From Paracoccaceae bacterium (GTDB lineage: Bacteria > Pseudomonadota > Alphaproteobacteria > Rhodobacterales > Rhodobacteraceae): DNA of 64,000 nucleotides. Each line of letters starts with the position of its first letter. The stretch's first letter is position 1. Both the position numbers and the translations under genes were made by a program. This document shows positions 25,122 to 34,752 of this stretch, piece after piece. The stretch lies in NCBI GenBank assembly GCA_012103375.1, contig WLWX01000001.1, positions 2,098,501 through 2,162,500 on the forward strand, written 5' to 3'. Under the pieces are notes generated by a model. That model did no database searches. It was not told where the DNA came from and saw only the letters and a program-made list of their open reading frames with translations.

Positions 25122-26623
25122 CAGCTCCGGCGCTCAGACTGCAAGATATCGTCAAGACTTTTCCTGGCGTGCGGGCGCTGGATGGCGTTTCGTTTGAAGT
25201 CCTCCCGGGTGAGGTTCACGCCCTGCTTGGCGAAAACGGCGCCGGGAAATCGACGCTGATGAAAGTGCTGGGTGGTATTTACCAGCCTGACGAGGGCCAG
25301 ATTTTCATTGAAGAGGGTCCGGCGCGCATGGCTTCGCCGCTGGATGCGAAATCAAAAGGCGTGGTGTTCATCCATCAGGAACTCAGCCTTGCTGATGAGC
25401 TGAGCGTCGCCGAAAACATCTATCTGGGCGAATTGCCCAAGCGAAGCTTTGGCCGCGTTGACTGGGCGACCCTGTATCGCAAATCGGCGGCAATTCTGGA
25501 CCGGCTGAATTGCGGATTTACCCCGCAAACGCGTGTTGGCAGCCTGTCCATCGCCAACAAACAAATGGTCGAGATTGCCCGCGCCCTGACGGTCGAGGCG
25601 AAGGCGGTGATTTTTGATGAACCGACCGCATCCCTAACCGATGCCGAAAAGGTTGTTCTGTTCGACATCATCAACGGGCTTCGCGATCAGGGCGTCGGGA
25701 TTGTCTATATCTCTCATCGTATGGACGAGATATTTACCATTTCGGATCGCATATCGGTGCTGCGCGACGGTGCTTACCGCGGCTCTCTGATTACGGCGGA
25801 CACGAATGAGGATGAGGTGACGCGACTGATGATCGGGCGCAGCCTTGATCTGTCGCACAATCTGGACCCGGTAGAAGTGGGTGAGGTGGTGTTGGAAGCA
25901 CAGGGCCTGTCCTGCGGGTCGCTGTTCCAGGACGTCTCGTTCCGCGTCCACAGCGGCGAGGTGGTTGGTTTCTATGGCCTTGTTGGTGCCGGACGAACCG
26001 AGATTGCCGAAACCCTGTTCGGCCTGCGCACTGCATCGGCGGGAAGCATCCGCATCCTGGGCGAGGAGGTGCGGATAAACTCCCCAATCGACGCGATCAC
26101 CCACGGCATCTCGCTGGTCCCCGAAGATCGCAAGGAACAGGGCCTGGTCCTCGGCATGAGCTGCCGCGATAACATGACGCTGCCGCAGGTCGGCGCCCTG
26201 ACGCGGGGTCCCTTTGTTGATGGCAGCAAAGAGATGGCGATTTTCGACACCTATCACGACAAGCTGGAAATCAAGACACCAAGCTGGAAACAGCAGGCGG
26301 GCAATCTGTCCGGGGGCAATCAGCAGAAGATCGTCATCGGAAAATGGCTGTCGATGCAGCCAAAGCTACTGATTGTCGACGAACCGATCCGCGGTATCGA
26401 CGTTGGGTCAAAATCCGAAATCCACAACTTGATCCGGGATCTGGCATCCCAGGGCTATGCGGTGATCGTCATCAGCTCGGAAATGCCCGAGGTTTTGCGG
26501 GTTTCAGATCGTGTTATCGCGATGTTCCATGGCCGGATCATGCGTGAGTTCACTGCGCAGGAAGTGACCGAGGATTCCCTGGTGCAGGCGATTTCGGGCA
26601 TCAGCCCCGAAAAGGTCGCGTGA
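25118..26623 (+). CDS. Sugar-type ABC transporter ATP-binding protein (two ABC domains)
   Basis: A 501-residue RbsA/MglA-type ATPase with tandem nucleotide-binding domains. The first has Walker A GENGAGKST, signature SIANKQMVEIARALT and Walker B VIFDEPTASL. The second has a degenerate Walker A (GLVGAGRTEIAE), signature LSGGNQQKIVIGKWL and Walker B LLIVDEPIRGIDVG. This asymmetry is normal for the family. Translationally coupled to the permease and to the next gene. Confidence 0.9.
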   Translation: MTAPALRLQDIVKTFPGVRALDGVSFEVLPGEVHALLGENGAGKSTLMKVLGGIYQPDEGQIFIEEGPARMASPLDAKSKGVVFIHQELSLADELSVAENIYLGELPKRSFGRVDWATLYRKSAAILDRLNCGFTPQTRVGSLSIANKQMVEIARALTVEAKAVIFDEPTASLTDAEKVVLFDIINGLRDQGVGIVYISHRMDEIFTISDRISVLRDGAYRGSLITADTNEDEVTRLMIGRSLDLSHNLDPVEVGEVVLEAQGLSCGSLFQDVSFRVHSGEVVGFYGLVGAGRTEIAETLFGLRTASAGSIRILGEEVRINSPIDAITHGISLVPEDRKEQGLVLGMSCRDNMTLPQVGALTRGPFVDGSKEMAIFDTYHDKLEIKTPSWKQQAGNLSGGNQQKIVIGKWLSMQPKLLIVDEPIRGIDVGSKSEIHNLIRDLASQGYAVIVISSEMPEVLRVSDRVIAMFHGRIMREFTAQEVTEDSLVQAISGISPEKVA

Positions 26624-27474
26624 TGCGGGTTGGCTTTGCCGGTCTTGGCCGCATGGGCCGGCCCATGGCGCGCAACATCGCGCACGCGGGCCATGACCTT
26701 GTGCTTTGGAACCGGTCCGCGCAGGCAGCACAGGATCTGGCGGATGCGCTGGGCGGCACCCACGCAGAAACGCCGCATGCATTGGCCGACAATGTCGATG
26801 TCGTTGTCACCATGCTGGCCGATGATGCAGCGTCGGGGGATGTGCATTTCGGCCCCGATGGCCTGTTTCAGGGCGGGCGCGCAAAAACCTGCATCGAAAT
26901 GGGCACGATGAGCCCGGATCACATTCACCGGCTTGCCGCAGCGGCCCCGCAGGGGGTCACAGTCATCGACGCCCCGGTTTCGGGCGCGACGCAGGCGGCG
27001 TTGGACGCGCAATTGCTGATCATGGCGGGCTGCACGCAGGATGAGGCGACGCAATTTGCACCGCTGTTCGATACAATGGGTCGCCAGACGATCGCACTGG
27101 GCCGAACCGGCGCCGGTGCTGTCATGAAACTGGCCGTCAACGCCATGCTCCACGGCATCAATCAGACCCTGGCCGAGGCAAATGGCATCGCCGCAGATCA
27201 GGCATTTGACGTCATCGAAGCCTCGGCCGCCTGCGCGCCAATGCTGAAGTATCGCCGACCCCTGTACCTCGACGAAGCTGGCCATGATGTGACGTTTACC
27301 GTTGCCCTGGCGCACAAGGATATGCGTGTCACAGCCGACTTGGCCGCCGCGCAGAACGTCGCCATGCCTCAATCCGCCGTCACCCAGTCGGTTCTGTCAC
27401 AGGCCATGCAGAACGGGTTTTCCGAACGGGACATGGCCGCCATCCTGAATTACATGCGAAAGACCAAGCCATGA
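26623..27474 (+). CDS. 3-hydroxyisobutyrate dehydrogenase/tartronate semialdehyde reductase family protein
   Basis: A 283-residue beta-hydroxyacid dehydrogenase. The NAD(P)-binding motif is GFAGLGRMGRPMARNIAHAGHDL and the nucleotide clamp is WNRSAQAAQDLADALGG. The substrate-binding signature is IDAPVSGATQAALDAQLLIMAGC. The catalytic Lys lies in AVMKLAVNAMLHGINQTLAEA. ATG 26623 overlaps the ATPase stop (TGATG). By neighbourhood it reduces or oxidises a C3-C4 hydroxyacid semialdehyde in the pathway for the imported substrate. Confidence 0.82.
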   Translation: MRVGFAGLGRMGRPMARNIAHAGHDLVLWNRSAQAAQDLADALGGTHAETPHALADNVDVVVTMLADDAASGDVHFGPDGLFQGGRAKTCIEMGTMSPDHIHRLAAAAPQGVTVIDAPVSGATQAALDAQLLIMAGCTQDEATQFAPLFDTMGRQTIALGRTGAGAVMKLAVNAMLHGINQTLAEANGIAADQAFDVIEASAACAPMLKYRRPLYLDEAGHDVTFTVALAHKDMRVTADLAAAQNVAMPQSAVTQSVLSQAMQNGFSERDMAAILNYMRKTKP

Positions 27475-28172
27475 AGAAAGCAGCCCTTTTTGCCGGTGGC
27501 TGGGAAGGCCACGACCCCAGCGCCTTTGCCGATTGGTGCGCTGACCTTCTGCGGGCCGAGGGGTTCGCCGTCGATGTCTATGACACGCTGGCCCCGCTTG
27601 CGGACCCGGACAGCCTTGCCGATGTTGATCTGATCGTGCCGATCTGGTCCTCGGCCCGTTCGGCCCATCGGCCGGAATTCGGCAATATGACGAAGCCGGA
27701 AGAGGATGGCCTGCTGAAGCTTATCGCCGCCGGTTGCGGTATTGGCGGCTGGCATGGGCATATGGGTGACGCATTTCGTGACCGCCCGACCTATCACTTC
27801 CTGATCGGCGGCCAGTTTGTCGCGCATCCGCCGGGGTGGCCGGACAATCCTGTGCCATCGGATGATTTCATCGACTATGATGTGACCATCACAGCGCCCG
27901 ACCATGAGATTGTCGCAGGCATCGATAGTTTCCGGCTGCTGTCCGAGCAATATTACATGCTGGTCGATCCCTCCAACGACGTGCTGGCGACCACGACGTT
28001 TTCGGGCGAGCATCTGTGGTGGATTGAAGGTGCCACAATCCCGGTGGTCTGGACGCGCCGTTGGGACCAGGGGCGGGTTTTCTATTGCTCAATCGGGCAT
28101 ACTCTGGATGATCTCAAAGTGCCGCAGGTGACCGAGATCGTGCGGCGTGGTCTGATCTGGGCGGCAAGGTAG
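27471..28172 (+). CDS. ThuA-like (trehalose utilisation/glutamine-amidotransferase fold) protein
   Basis: A 233-residue ThuA-domain protein (AALFAGGWEGHDPSAFADWCADLL, GLLKLIAAGCGIGGWHGHMGDAFRDRPTYHFLIGGQFVAHP, DHEIVAGI, RVFYCSIGHTLDDL). The Gly-rich GGWHGHMGD region sits at the fold's active site; the GATase Cys is represented by AGCGIGG. ATGA overlap with the previous gene. ThuA homologues are linked to ketodisaccharide metabolism, so a sugar-like substrate is likely, but the reaction is unproven. Confidence 0.78.
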   Translation: MKKAALFAGGWEGHDPSAFADWCADLLRAEGFAVDVYDTLAPLADPDSLADVDLIVPIWSSARSAHRPEFGNMTKPEEDGLLKLIAAGCGIGGWHGHMGDAFRDRPTYHFLIGGQFVAHPPGWPDNPVPSDDFIDYDVTITAPDHEIVAGIDSFRLLSEQYYMLVDPSNDVLATTTFSGEHLWWIEGATIPVVWTRRWDQGRVFYCSIGHTLDDLKVPQVTEIVRRGLIWAAR

Positions 28173-28180
28173 GCGACAGC

Positions 28181-28471
28181 ATGGCAGAACTGACAATCGT
28201 GGCCCACATTCAGGTTGATCCGGCCCATGTGGCTGACATCAAGCCGCACTTCGATGATCTGGTCGCCGGGACGAGGACCGAGGACGGTTGCATCACCTAT
28301 GTTCTGCACCAGGATAACGACGACCCCGGCCACTTCATGATCTACGAAACCTGGACGAACAGGCCACTTTGGCAAGACCACATGGTCGCGCCCTGTCTGA
28401 AGACTTTTCAGGGCAGGACTGAAGGGATGATCACCTCGGCGGTGATCCATGAAATGACGGTCGCAGGGTAG
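28181..28471 (+). CDS. Small ABM-domain (YgiN-like) protein
   Basis: A 96-residue dimeric alpha/beta-barrel monooxygenase-like protein (LTIVAHIQVDPAHVADIKPHFDDLVAGTRTEDGCITYVLHQ, FMIYETWTNRPLWQDHMVAP). Such proteins act as cofactor-free oxygenases, as chaperone-like partners, or have no known role. It ends the plus-strand operon, nine bases after the ThuA-like gene. The stop is TAG. Function here is unclear. Confidence 0.72.
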   Translation: MAELTIVAHIQVDPAHVADIKPHFDDLVAGTRTEDGCITYVLHQDNDDPGHFMIYETWTNRPLWQDHMVAPCLKTFQGRTEGMITSAVIHEMTVAG

Positions 28472-28657
28472 CTGCGTTCTGCGCAGACGTTTCGCCAAAT
28501 CGGTTCTTGAACAGCGGGCCTGAATGGGACAGCGTCGGTTTGCCCGGCATGTCGCAGCACCGCGATCCCGTAGCAGTGATCGCAGGGGCGGGGGAATGGT
28601 GGAAACCGGATGCCGCCACGTTGGCTGCCGGGGCAGATATCTACGGGGATGTGAACG

Positions 28658-29746
28658 ATGGACAATGCGAAGCGCGGGCTGAAAACGGCGATCATCGAAA
28701 TCTTCGGAACACCCTGTCCCGTCATTGATATGGACGTTGTCGAACGCAACATCGCCCGTGCCCAGAAACTGTGTGACGACGCCGGGGTGGCCAATCGCCC
28801 CCACATCAAGACGCATAAATCGCCATTGCTGGCGCAGATGCAGATTGATGCCGGGGCGCGCGGGATCACCTGCCAGAAACTGGGCGAGGCGCAGGTCATG
28901 GCCGATGCGGGTATCACCGATATCGTGATTGCAACGAATCTGCTGGGTGCGGCGCGGTCGGGAACGCTGGCCGCGCTGCAACGGCGCGTGCCGCTGAAGG
29001 TTTGCGCCGACAACCCGGTGTCACTGGCGGCCTATGCCCGCGCCGCACAGGATGCCGACCGCCCGCTGGATGTTCTGATTGAAATCGAAACCGGGCAGCT
29101 GCGTGCCGGGGTGGAAACCCCGGGTGAAGCGCTGGCGCTGGCCCGTATTATCCGGGATGATCCCTGGCTGGGCTTTGCGGGGCTGCTTTATTATCCGTAG
29201 CTGGACGGCTGGCCCAGAACCCAAGCGTTCCACGACGAAATGGTGTCGGGGCTGGCCGAACTTGGCATGAAGGCCGACATCGTCTCGACCGGGGGCACGC
29301 CGAATTTCGCCCATATCGGTAAGCTGACAGGCACAACCGAACATCGCGCTGGAACCTGCATTTTCAATGACCTGATGATGGTCGACGCTGGGTTTGCGAC
29401 ACTCGATGACTGCGCATTTCAGGTCTTTACCAGCGTCGTTTCGCGCGGCGGGGCGGATCGCGGTATACTGGATGCGGGCTCAAAAACCCTGACGTCAGAT
29501 ACCGTCGGGCTGGAGGGCTTCGGCCGGATTGTTGAGCATCCGAACGCACGTATCCACAAATTCGCCGAAGAACACGGGTTCCTCGACCTGGCGAAATGCA
29601 ACGACAAACCGGAAGTGGGAGAGATCGTGCGCGTGATCCCCAACCACGTCTGTGTCGCCGTCAATATGGTGGATCAACTGGTCGCGGTGCGCGGCGAGGC
29701 GATTGAACGGGTGATCCCCGTCGCAGCACGTGGCAGACTGGTCTGA
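28658..29746 (+). pseudogene. D-serine dehydratase-like/D-threonine aldolase-like (DSD1-type) gene interrupted by an amber codon
   Basis: The frame codes for a PLP-dependent fold-III enzyme. It has an alanine-racemase-like N-terminal barrel (TPCPVIDMDVVERNIAR, NRPHIKTHKSPLLAQMQI with the PLP Lys, CQKLGEAQVMADAGITDI) and a C-terminal DSD1-like metal-binding domain (STGGTPNF, HRAGTCIFNDL, VPNHVCVAVNMVDQ). A single in-frame TAG at 29198-29200 (after GLLYYP) splits it, and the same frame resumes as LDGWPRTQAFHDEM. No frameshift is needed. Without readthrough the product ends at residue 180, before the metal site. TAG is used as an ordinary stop in other genes of this window, so recoding is unlikely. 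Confidence 0.75.
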
Positions 29747-30000
29747 TCGCACAAGCCGCGATGCCTGCGATAGCTACCGGATACCGGATCGTCCGCATGA
29801 CCGGCTGACCGCGTACAGATGCAACGGCGCGATCCGACAGCCGGGCAGATTGCGCAACCGGGCCGGGCGGCAGTATAGGTCACAGGCACACCGACCCTCG
29901 GAACGTCAGCCATGATCCAGCAGATGATGCCAATCCCGCCCATCCACCGGAATTTGATCCATTGGCGGTCAGTACCGGCCCAATTATTCAGAGGCTTCCA

Positions 30001-31188
30001 ATGACGCAATCCTTCATTGACCACATGAACGACGCACTGGGCGAGTTGAAAAATACCGGGCTTTACAAGGCCGAGCGGGTGATTTCTTTCAAACAGTCGG
30101 GCACTGTCACGCTGGCCTCGGGCAAACAGGTGATCAACCTGTGCGCCAATAACTATCTGGGCCTGTCCGATGACCCCGACCTAATTGAAACCGCACGCGC
30201 GGCTTTGGCGCGATATGGCTATGGCATGTCGTCCGTGCGCTTTATATGCGGCACCCAGGAAGAGCATAAGGCGTTGGAAGCACGTATTTCCAGCTTTCTG
30301 GGTTTCGAAGATACGATCCTCTATTCCAGTTGCTTTGATGCAAACACCGGGCTGTTTGAAACGATCCTTGGGCCCGAGGATGCGGTGATTTCGGACGCGC
30401 TGAACCATGCCTCGATCATTGACGGGGTGCGGCTGTGCAAGGCCAAGCGGTATCGCTATGCCAATTCCGACATGGCCGATCTTGAGGCACAGTTGCAGGC
30501 GGCGCAGGGGTGTCGTTTCAAACTGATTGCGACCGATGGCGTATTCTCGATGGATGGGTATTTCGCCAAGCTGGGTGAGATCTGTGATCTGGCTGAAAGC
30601 TATGGCGCCATGGTCATGGTGGATGACAGTCACGCGGTCGGGTTTGTCGGGAAAACCGGGCGTGGTAGCATCGAACATTGTAATGTCATGGGCCGTGTGG
30701 ATATCGTCACCGGCACCCTGGGCAAGGCGCTTGGCGGCGCTTCGGGTGGCTATACCTCGGGCAAGGCCGAGGTTGTGGACTGGCTGCGCCAACGCTCGCG
30801 CCCGTATCTGTTTTCCAACACGCTGGCGCCGGTGATCGCGCAGACCTCGATTAAAGTTCTGGATATGATCGAGGCGTCGACCGCGCGCCGTGACCGGCTG
30901 ATGGATAACGCGGCCCGGTTTCGCGACCGGATGACGGCGGCGGGCTTCGATCTTTTGCCGGGTGAGCATCCGATCATCCCGGTGATGCTGCGCGACCCGA
31001 AACTGGCGCAGGACATGGCGGCGCGACTGGACGAACAGGGTGTCTATGTTGCGCCGTTCAGCTTTCCGGTGGTGCCGCGCGGCCAGGACCGCATTCGCAC
31101 CCAGATATCGGCGGCGCATTCGCGTGAAGAACTGGACCGGGCCATTGATGCGTTTATCAGGGTGGGCGGCGATATGGGGATCATTTGA
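30001..31188 (+). CDS. kbl: 2-amino-3-ketobutyrate CoA ligase (glycine C-acetyltransferase)
   Basis: A 395-residue alpha-oxoamine synthase. It has [57 protein letters not shown], the PLP-contact [16 protein letters not shown] and the PLP Lys in [13 protein letters not shown]. Directly upstream of tdh (one base between genes), which is the classic threonine-to-glycine pathway: Tdh makes 2-amino-3-ketobutyrate and Kbl cleaves it with CoA to glycine and acetyl-CoA. The ATG at 30001 is chosen over an upstream ATG because it begins the family-typical MTQSF start. Confidence 0.92.
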   Translation: MTQSFIDHMNDALGELKNTGLYKAERVISFKQSGTVTLASGKQVINLCANNYLGLSDDPDLIETARAALARYGYGMSSVRFICGTQEEHKALEARISSFLGFEDTILYSSCFDANTGLFETILGPEDAVISDALNHASIIDGVRLCKAKRYRYANSDMADLEAQLQAAQGCRFKLIATDGVFSMDGYFAKLGEICDLAESYGAMVMVDDSHAVGFVGKTGRGSIEHCNVMGRVDIVTGTLGKALGGASGGYTSGKAEVVDWLRQRSRPYLFSNTLAPVIAQTSIKVLDMIEASTARRDRLMDNAARFRDRMTAAGFDLLPGEHPIIPVMLRDPKLAQDMAARLDEQGVYVAPFSFPVVPRGQDRIRTQISAAHSREELDRAIDAFIRVGGDMGII

Positions 31189-31189
31189 C

Positions 31190-32230
31190 ATGAGCAATCA
31201 GATGAAAGCGCTGGTCAAAGCCCGGCCCGAGCCCGGCCTTTGGATGGAGCACGTTCCGGTGCCTGAACCCGGCCCGGATGAGGTTCTGATCAAAGTCAGG
31301 AAATCGGCGATCTGCGGCACCGATGTGCACATCTGGAAATGGGACGAATGGTCGGCGCGAACAGTTCCGGTGCCGATGGTCGTGGGCCATGAATTCTGCG
31401 GGGAAATCGTCGATTGCGGCAAGGCAGCATTCAAGTTCGAAATCGGACAGCGCGTTTCGGGCGAAGGCCACGTCACATGCGGATTGTGCCGCAACTGCCG
31501 CGCCGGGCGCGGTCACCTGTGCCGCGACACAATGGGCGTGGGCGTGAACCGGCCGGGGTCTTTTGCCGAATACATCTGTATTCCCGAGGCCAACGTGGTG
31601 CCGATCCCCGAAGATATCTCGGATGAGATTGCAGCGATCTTCGATCCGCTGGGCAATGCGGTCCACACGGCGCTGTCCTTTGACCTTGTGGGCGAGGACG
31701 TGTTGGTCACCGGCGCAGGCCCGATTGGCATCATGGGCGCGCTGGTGGCGCAGATGGTGGGTGCACGCAAAGTGGTGATCACCGACATTGCACCCTATCG
31801 GCTGAACCTTGCACGGGCGCTGGGCGTGCAGCACGTTGTGGATGTGTCGCAGGACACGCTGCTTGATGTGATGAACGATATCGGCATGACCGAAGGCTTC
31901 GATGTCGGGCTTGAAATGTCGGGCGCCTCGGCTGCGATGCGTCAGATGATCAGCCGGATGAACAACGGCGGCAAGATCGCGTTGTTGGGCATCGCGCCGA
32001 CCGAATTCGCCGTGGACTGGAACGAGGTCATCTTCAAGATGCTGACCGTCAAGGGGATTTACGGGCGTGAGATATTCGAGACATGGTACAAAATGATCGC
32101 GCTGGTGCAGTCCGGGCTGGATTTGACCGACCTGATCACCCATCGCATCCCGATTGATGACTTCGAAGACGGTTTCGCCGCGATGATTTCGGGGCAGGCG
32201 GGTAAGGTGGTCATGGATTGGCGCGGGTAG
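31190..32230 (+). CDS. tdh: L-threonine 3-dehydrogenase
   Basis: A 346-residue zinc MDR enzyme. It has catalytic zinc residues in [11 protein letters not shown] and GHEFCGEI, the structural zinc Cys cluster [15 protein letters not shown], the family-specific [27 protein letters not shown] and [14 protein letters not shown]. It oxidises threonine with NAD. It forms a two-gene operon with kbl. Immediately downstream (14 bases after the stop) lies IS630-type copy 1, inserted at a TA, which has not damaged the reading frame. Confidence 0.92.
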   Translation: MSNQMKALVKARPEPGLWMEHVPVPEPGPDEVLIKVRKSAICGTDVHIWKWDEWSARTVPVPMVVGHEFCGEIVDCGKAAFKFEIGQRVSGEGHVTCGLCRNCRAGRGHLCRDTMGVGVNRPGSFAEYICIPEANVVPIPEDISDEIAAIFDPLGNAVHTALSFDLVGEDVLVTGAGPIGIMGALVAQMVGARKVVITDIAPYRLNLARALGVQHVVDVSQDTLLDVMNDIGMTEGFDVGLEMSGASAAMRQMISRMNNGGKIALLGIAPTEFAVDWNEVIFKMLTVKGIYGREIFETWYKMIALVQSGLDLTDLITHRIPIDDFEDGFAAMISGQAGKVVMDWRG

Positions 32231-32244
32231 GGCGCCGACCCCTA

Positions 32245-33297
32245 AAGCGTTTCGACATTAACCTGAGACATATCCGGCGGCCTTAAAGTAGTTCCAGCAT
32301 TCTACTGGGTCGTAGAGATCGCAGATTGCTCCGATTGCTTCGAAGACCTGGGTAAAGGACCTGGCCCCGATCCGTCGCAAATGGGCTTTCAGTTTAGAGA
32401 AGGCCTGCTCGATGGGATTCAGGTCGGGCGAGTACGGTGGCAGGTAAAGGAACCAGCAGCCGTGATTGCGTAAAGCCTGCGTCGCCTCCTTATTCCGGTG
32501 GGTTGCCAGGTTGTCGAGAATGACGACAGTGCCGGGGTTGATCTCGGGGACCAGCACTTCGCGGATGTAGGCCGCGAAGGCGGGGCCATCTATCGCTCCC
32601 TTGATGACCCAAGGTGCGATCAGCGCGCCTTGGGTCAGGCCCGCGATCAAGGTTTGGGTTCCCCAGCTTCCGAAGGGCGCATCCATCGTCAGGCGCTTAC
32701 CGCGCTTGGCTCTGCCGCGTAGGCGCGTGAGGTTTGTCTTCACTGCGGTTTCGTCAATAAAGACAACGCGCTCAGGAAAGGTCGCAATGGCTGGCGAGCG
32801 GTATCTGAACCAGTCGGCCCGTTGCTGCCTTACCTTGGCGCGGCGGCGCTCGGTGGCGACCAGCGACTTTTTTTGTACGTGAAGCCGAGCCGGGACAGAA
32901 GGTTGGCGATGGAGGAGTGATGCACCCGCACACCCTCTGCATCGGCCAGCGCATTACGCAACTCAAAGAGCGTGATGTCAGGGTCTTGTGCGATCAACTC
33001 CTCAAAGAATTCCCGATGCGGAGCCAGCTTTCCCTTGCCGCGCGGCGGTCCCTGCCGGGCAGGTTCCGCATGACCCTTCATCCTCACCTGACGCGCCCAC
33101 CGCGCGCCTGTGGCAGGCGACAGCTTCAACCGCAACGCCGCCGCGCGCCCGCTCAACCCTTCTTCAATGTATCTCTGAAACCGTATCCGAAGCGCAGATG
33201 GCAAAGGTGCTGACATGATCCATCCTCCCAAACAGGATGAATCACAGATCAGGTCTCAAGGGAATCCCTCGCGATTCAGGTTCAAGCCGAAACGCTT
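32245..33297 (-). mobile_element. IS630-family element, copy 1 (1053 bp)
   Basis: Ends AAGCGTTTCGAC... and ...CGAAACGCTT form an imperfect inverted repeat. The target TA is duplicated (32243-32244 and 33298-33299), the IS630/Tc1 hallmark. Nearly identical to the copy at 44389-45441. It lies just after tdh and between it and the anti-sigma gene. Confidence 0.9.
32258..33216 (-). CDS. IS630-type transposase, two frames joined by a programmed -1 frameshift
   Basis: The first frame (33216 down to about 32868) codes for the helix-turn-helix N-terminal domain (IRFQRYIEEGLSGRAAALRLKLSPATGARWARQV). The second (about 32875 down to 32258) codes for the DDE catalytic part. It has D in VVFIDETAVKT, D in VILDNLATHRN and E in NPIEQAFSKLKAHLRRIG. 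They meet at A-AAA-AAG (seven As, 32868-32874 on the opposite strand). A -1 slip there fuses FTYKKK to SLVATERRRAKVRQQ, the expected transposase continuation. Confidence 0.85.
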
Positions 33298-33320
33298 TAG
33301 CGCGTCGTTTCGGGCGGGTA

Positions 33321-34085
33321 TTAAACTTCTAACGCGGCCCTTTCTGCAACGGCGTTCAGGTTTTCCTGATCCATGGGGCCGATGACGACATAATCCGCGC
33401 CATTCGCACTCCACGAGATGAAGTCGAAACCGTTGATCTGCTGTTCCTTGAATTCGGGCGCGCCCTGCGGGGATTTGGCGCTGCGTTGCAGACACAGGGC
33501 CACGACCGCGCCGTCAGCATCCAGATACATCAGCTGCGCCACCGGTTTGGCATTTGCGACCAGTAAACGACCGCCCTGAAACGTCAGGCCAAAGGACGTC
33601 AGATCCGGAATATCAAAGCGCGCCCCGACGGTGTTTCCCAGCCAAGTTTCGATGTGGTCGGATTCATCCGCGCCCACTTCGACCAGATGCCGCACTTCGC
33701 TGGCATAAACCGCATGGTAATCCGCGATATCGGCCAGCCATCCCGCAGTTTGGATCGGCGTGACCGCGCCCTTGTATGCGTATCCGCCAAACCCGCCGAT
33801 GGCGACCAGGACAAGACCCGCAGCCAGCGCGCCCCAGACCGGTCGCGACCGCGGCGGCTGGGTTTGTATTTGCGTGGTTTTGATCTGCTGGGCCAGGGCA
33901 AACGGCACAGGCTCATCAAGCTGGGTCGAGAATTCTTCCCGCGCAAAGGCATCTGCCTGCATCAGGGCATCAAGCTGCGCCTGAGCCTGCGGATCATCGG
34001 CCAGGCGCGCCTCGACCGCTTCGGCGGCTTTTTCATCCAACTCGCCGTCCAGATAGGCGCTCAGCTGTTCTGAGAATTCGTTCAT
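33321..34085 (-). CDS. Membrane-bound anti-sigma factor
   Basis: A 254-residue protein. The cytoplasmic N-terminal part is typical of anti-sigma zinc-finger-like domains (FSEQLSAYLDGELDEKAAEAVEARLADDPQAQAQLD) but without the His-x3-Cys-x2-Cys zinc site. One transmembrane helix lies near residues 85-105 (GALAAGLVLVAIGGFGGYAYKGA). A periplasmic C-terminal domain follows. It overlaps the ECF sigma gene (ATGA), which supports a sigma/anti-sigma pair. It probably sequesters the sigma factor until an envelope signal is sensed. Confidence 0.8.
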   Translation of the reverse strand: MNEFSEQLSAYLDGELDEKAAEAVEARLADDPQAQAQLDALMQADAFAREEFSTQLDEPVPFALAQQIKTTQIQTQPPRSRPVWGALAAGLVLVAIGGFGGYAYKGAVTPIQTAGWLADIADYHAVYASEVRHLVEVGADESDHIETWLGNTVGARFDIPDLTSFGLTFQGGRLLVANAKPVAQLMYLDADGAVVALCLQRSAKSPQGAPEFKEQQINGFDFISWSANGADYVVIGPMDQENLNAVAERAALEV

Positions 34086-34588
34086 GTCTGGCCTACAACT
34101 TCTGACGATAAACTTGATACCAACTGTTTGCGCGCCCGGTGAATGCGGCTCATCACGGTTCCGATGGGAACGCCCAGCAGGTCCGCCGCCTCGCGATAGC
34201 TATAGCCTTCGGCGCAAACCAGCAGCATCGGCTGGGACAGATCGCTCTCAAGATCGGCGACCTTCTGTCTGACCTGTCTGGCGGTCATCTGATCATCCGG
34301 GTCACCCGGCGCGCGCAATTCTGCGCTGTCATGTGCATCAACCTGGCCCTCTCCGTGGCGGACTTTCCGCTTGCGCAATTTGCTCATCCAAAGGTTGCGA
34401 AGAACGCGGAACATCCAGCGGTCAAAGGGTTGCGACGGATCGTATTGGTGCCATTTTGCCAGGGCAGCTGTGCAGGCGTCCTGCAACAGATCATCGGCGT
34501 CCGGCCCGGACCGCGTCAGGCTTAGCGCGAAACGGCGCAGGCGCGGCAACAATCCTATCATCTGGTTCTTGAACTGATCAGGCGTCAT
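34082..34588 (-). CDS. ECF-type RNA polymerase sigma factor
   Basis: A 168-residue extracytoplasmic-function sigma factor. Region 2 is LLPRLRRFALSLTRSGPDADDLLQDACTAALAKWHQYDPSQPFDRWMFRVLRNLWMSKLRKRK. Region 4 is LLVCAEGYSYREAADLLGVPIGTVMSRIHRARKQL, with the GTVMSRIHRAR recognition helix. ATG 34588 gives the normal ECF size; a longer frame is not needed. It overlaps the anti-sigma gene by ATGA. A small lipoprotein gene lies 164 bases upstream on the same strand and may be a target. Confidence 0.88.
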   Translation of the reverse strand: MTPDQFKNQMIGLLPRLRRFALSLTRSGPDADDLLQDACTAALAKWHQYDPSQPFDRWMFRVLRNLWMSKLRKRKVRHGEGQVDAHDSAELRAPGDPDDQMTARQVRQKVADLESDLSQPMLLVCAEGYSYREAADLLGVPIGTVMSRIHRARKQLVSSLSSEVVGQT

Positions 34589-34752
34589 GCTTTGCGCATC
34601 AATCCGGTCGGGTTTGGGCCTTGGTTCATAGTTGTTTTTGCGCGGTTTTGACAGGTTTTTCGGGATAGGGTTTGCGCCAAGCGGCGGGGGGGCACCGCAT
34701 GGCATTGCCCGTGTCGCAATTGGGACAGCAACCGACACGGGGGCAACTTCGA

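Noticed and set aside
28507-28728. Plus-strand frame of 73 codons before the DSD1-like gene
   Set aside because: It has no recognisable domain, runs into the next gene in another frame, and no clear ribosome site; treated as non-coding.
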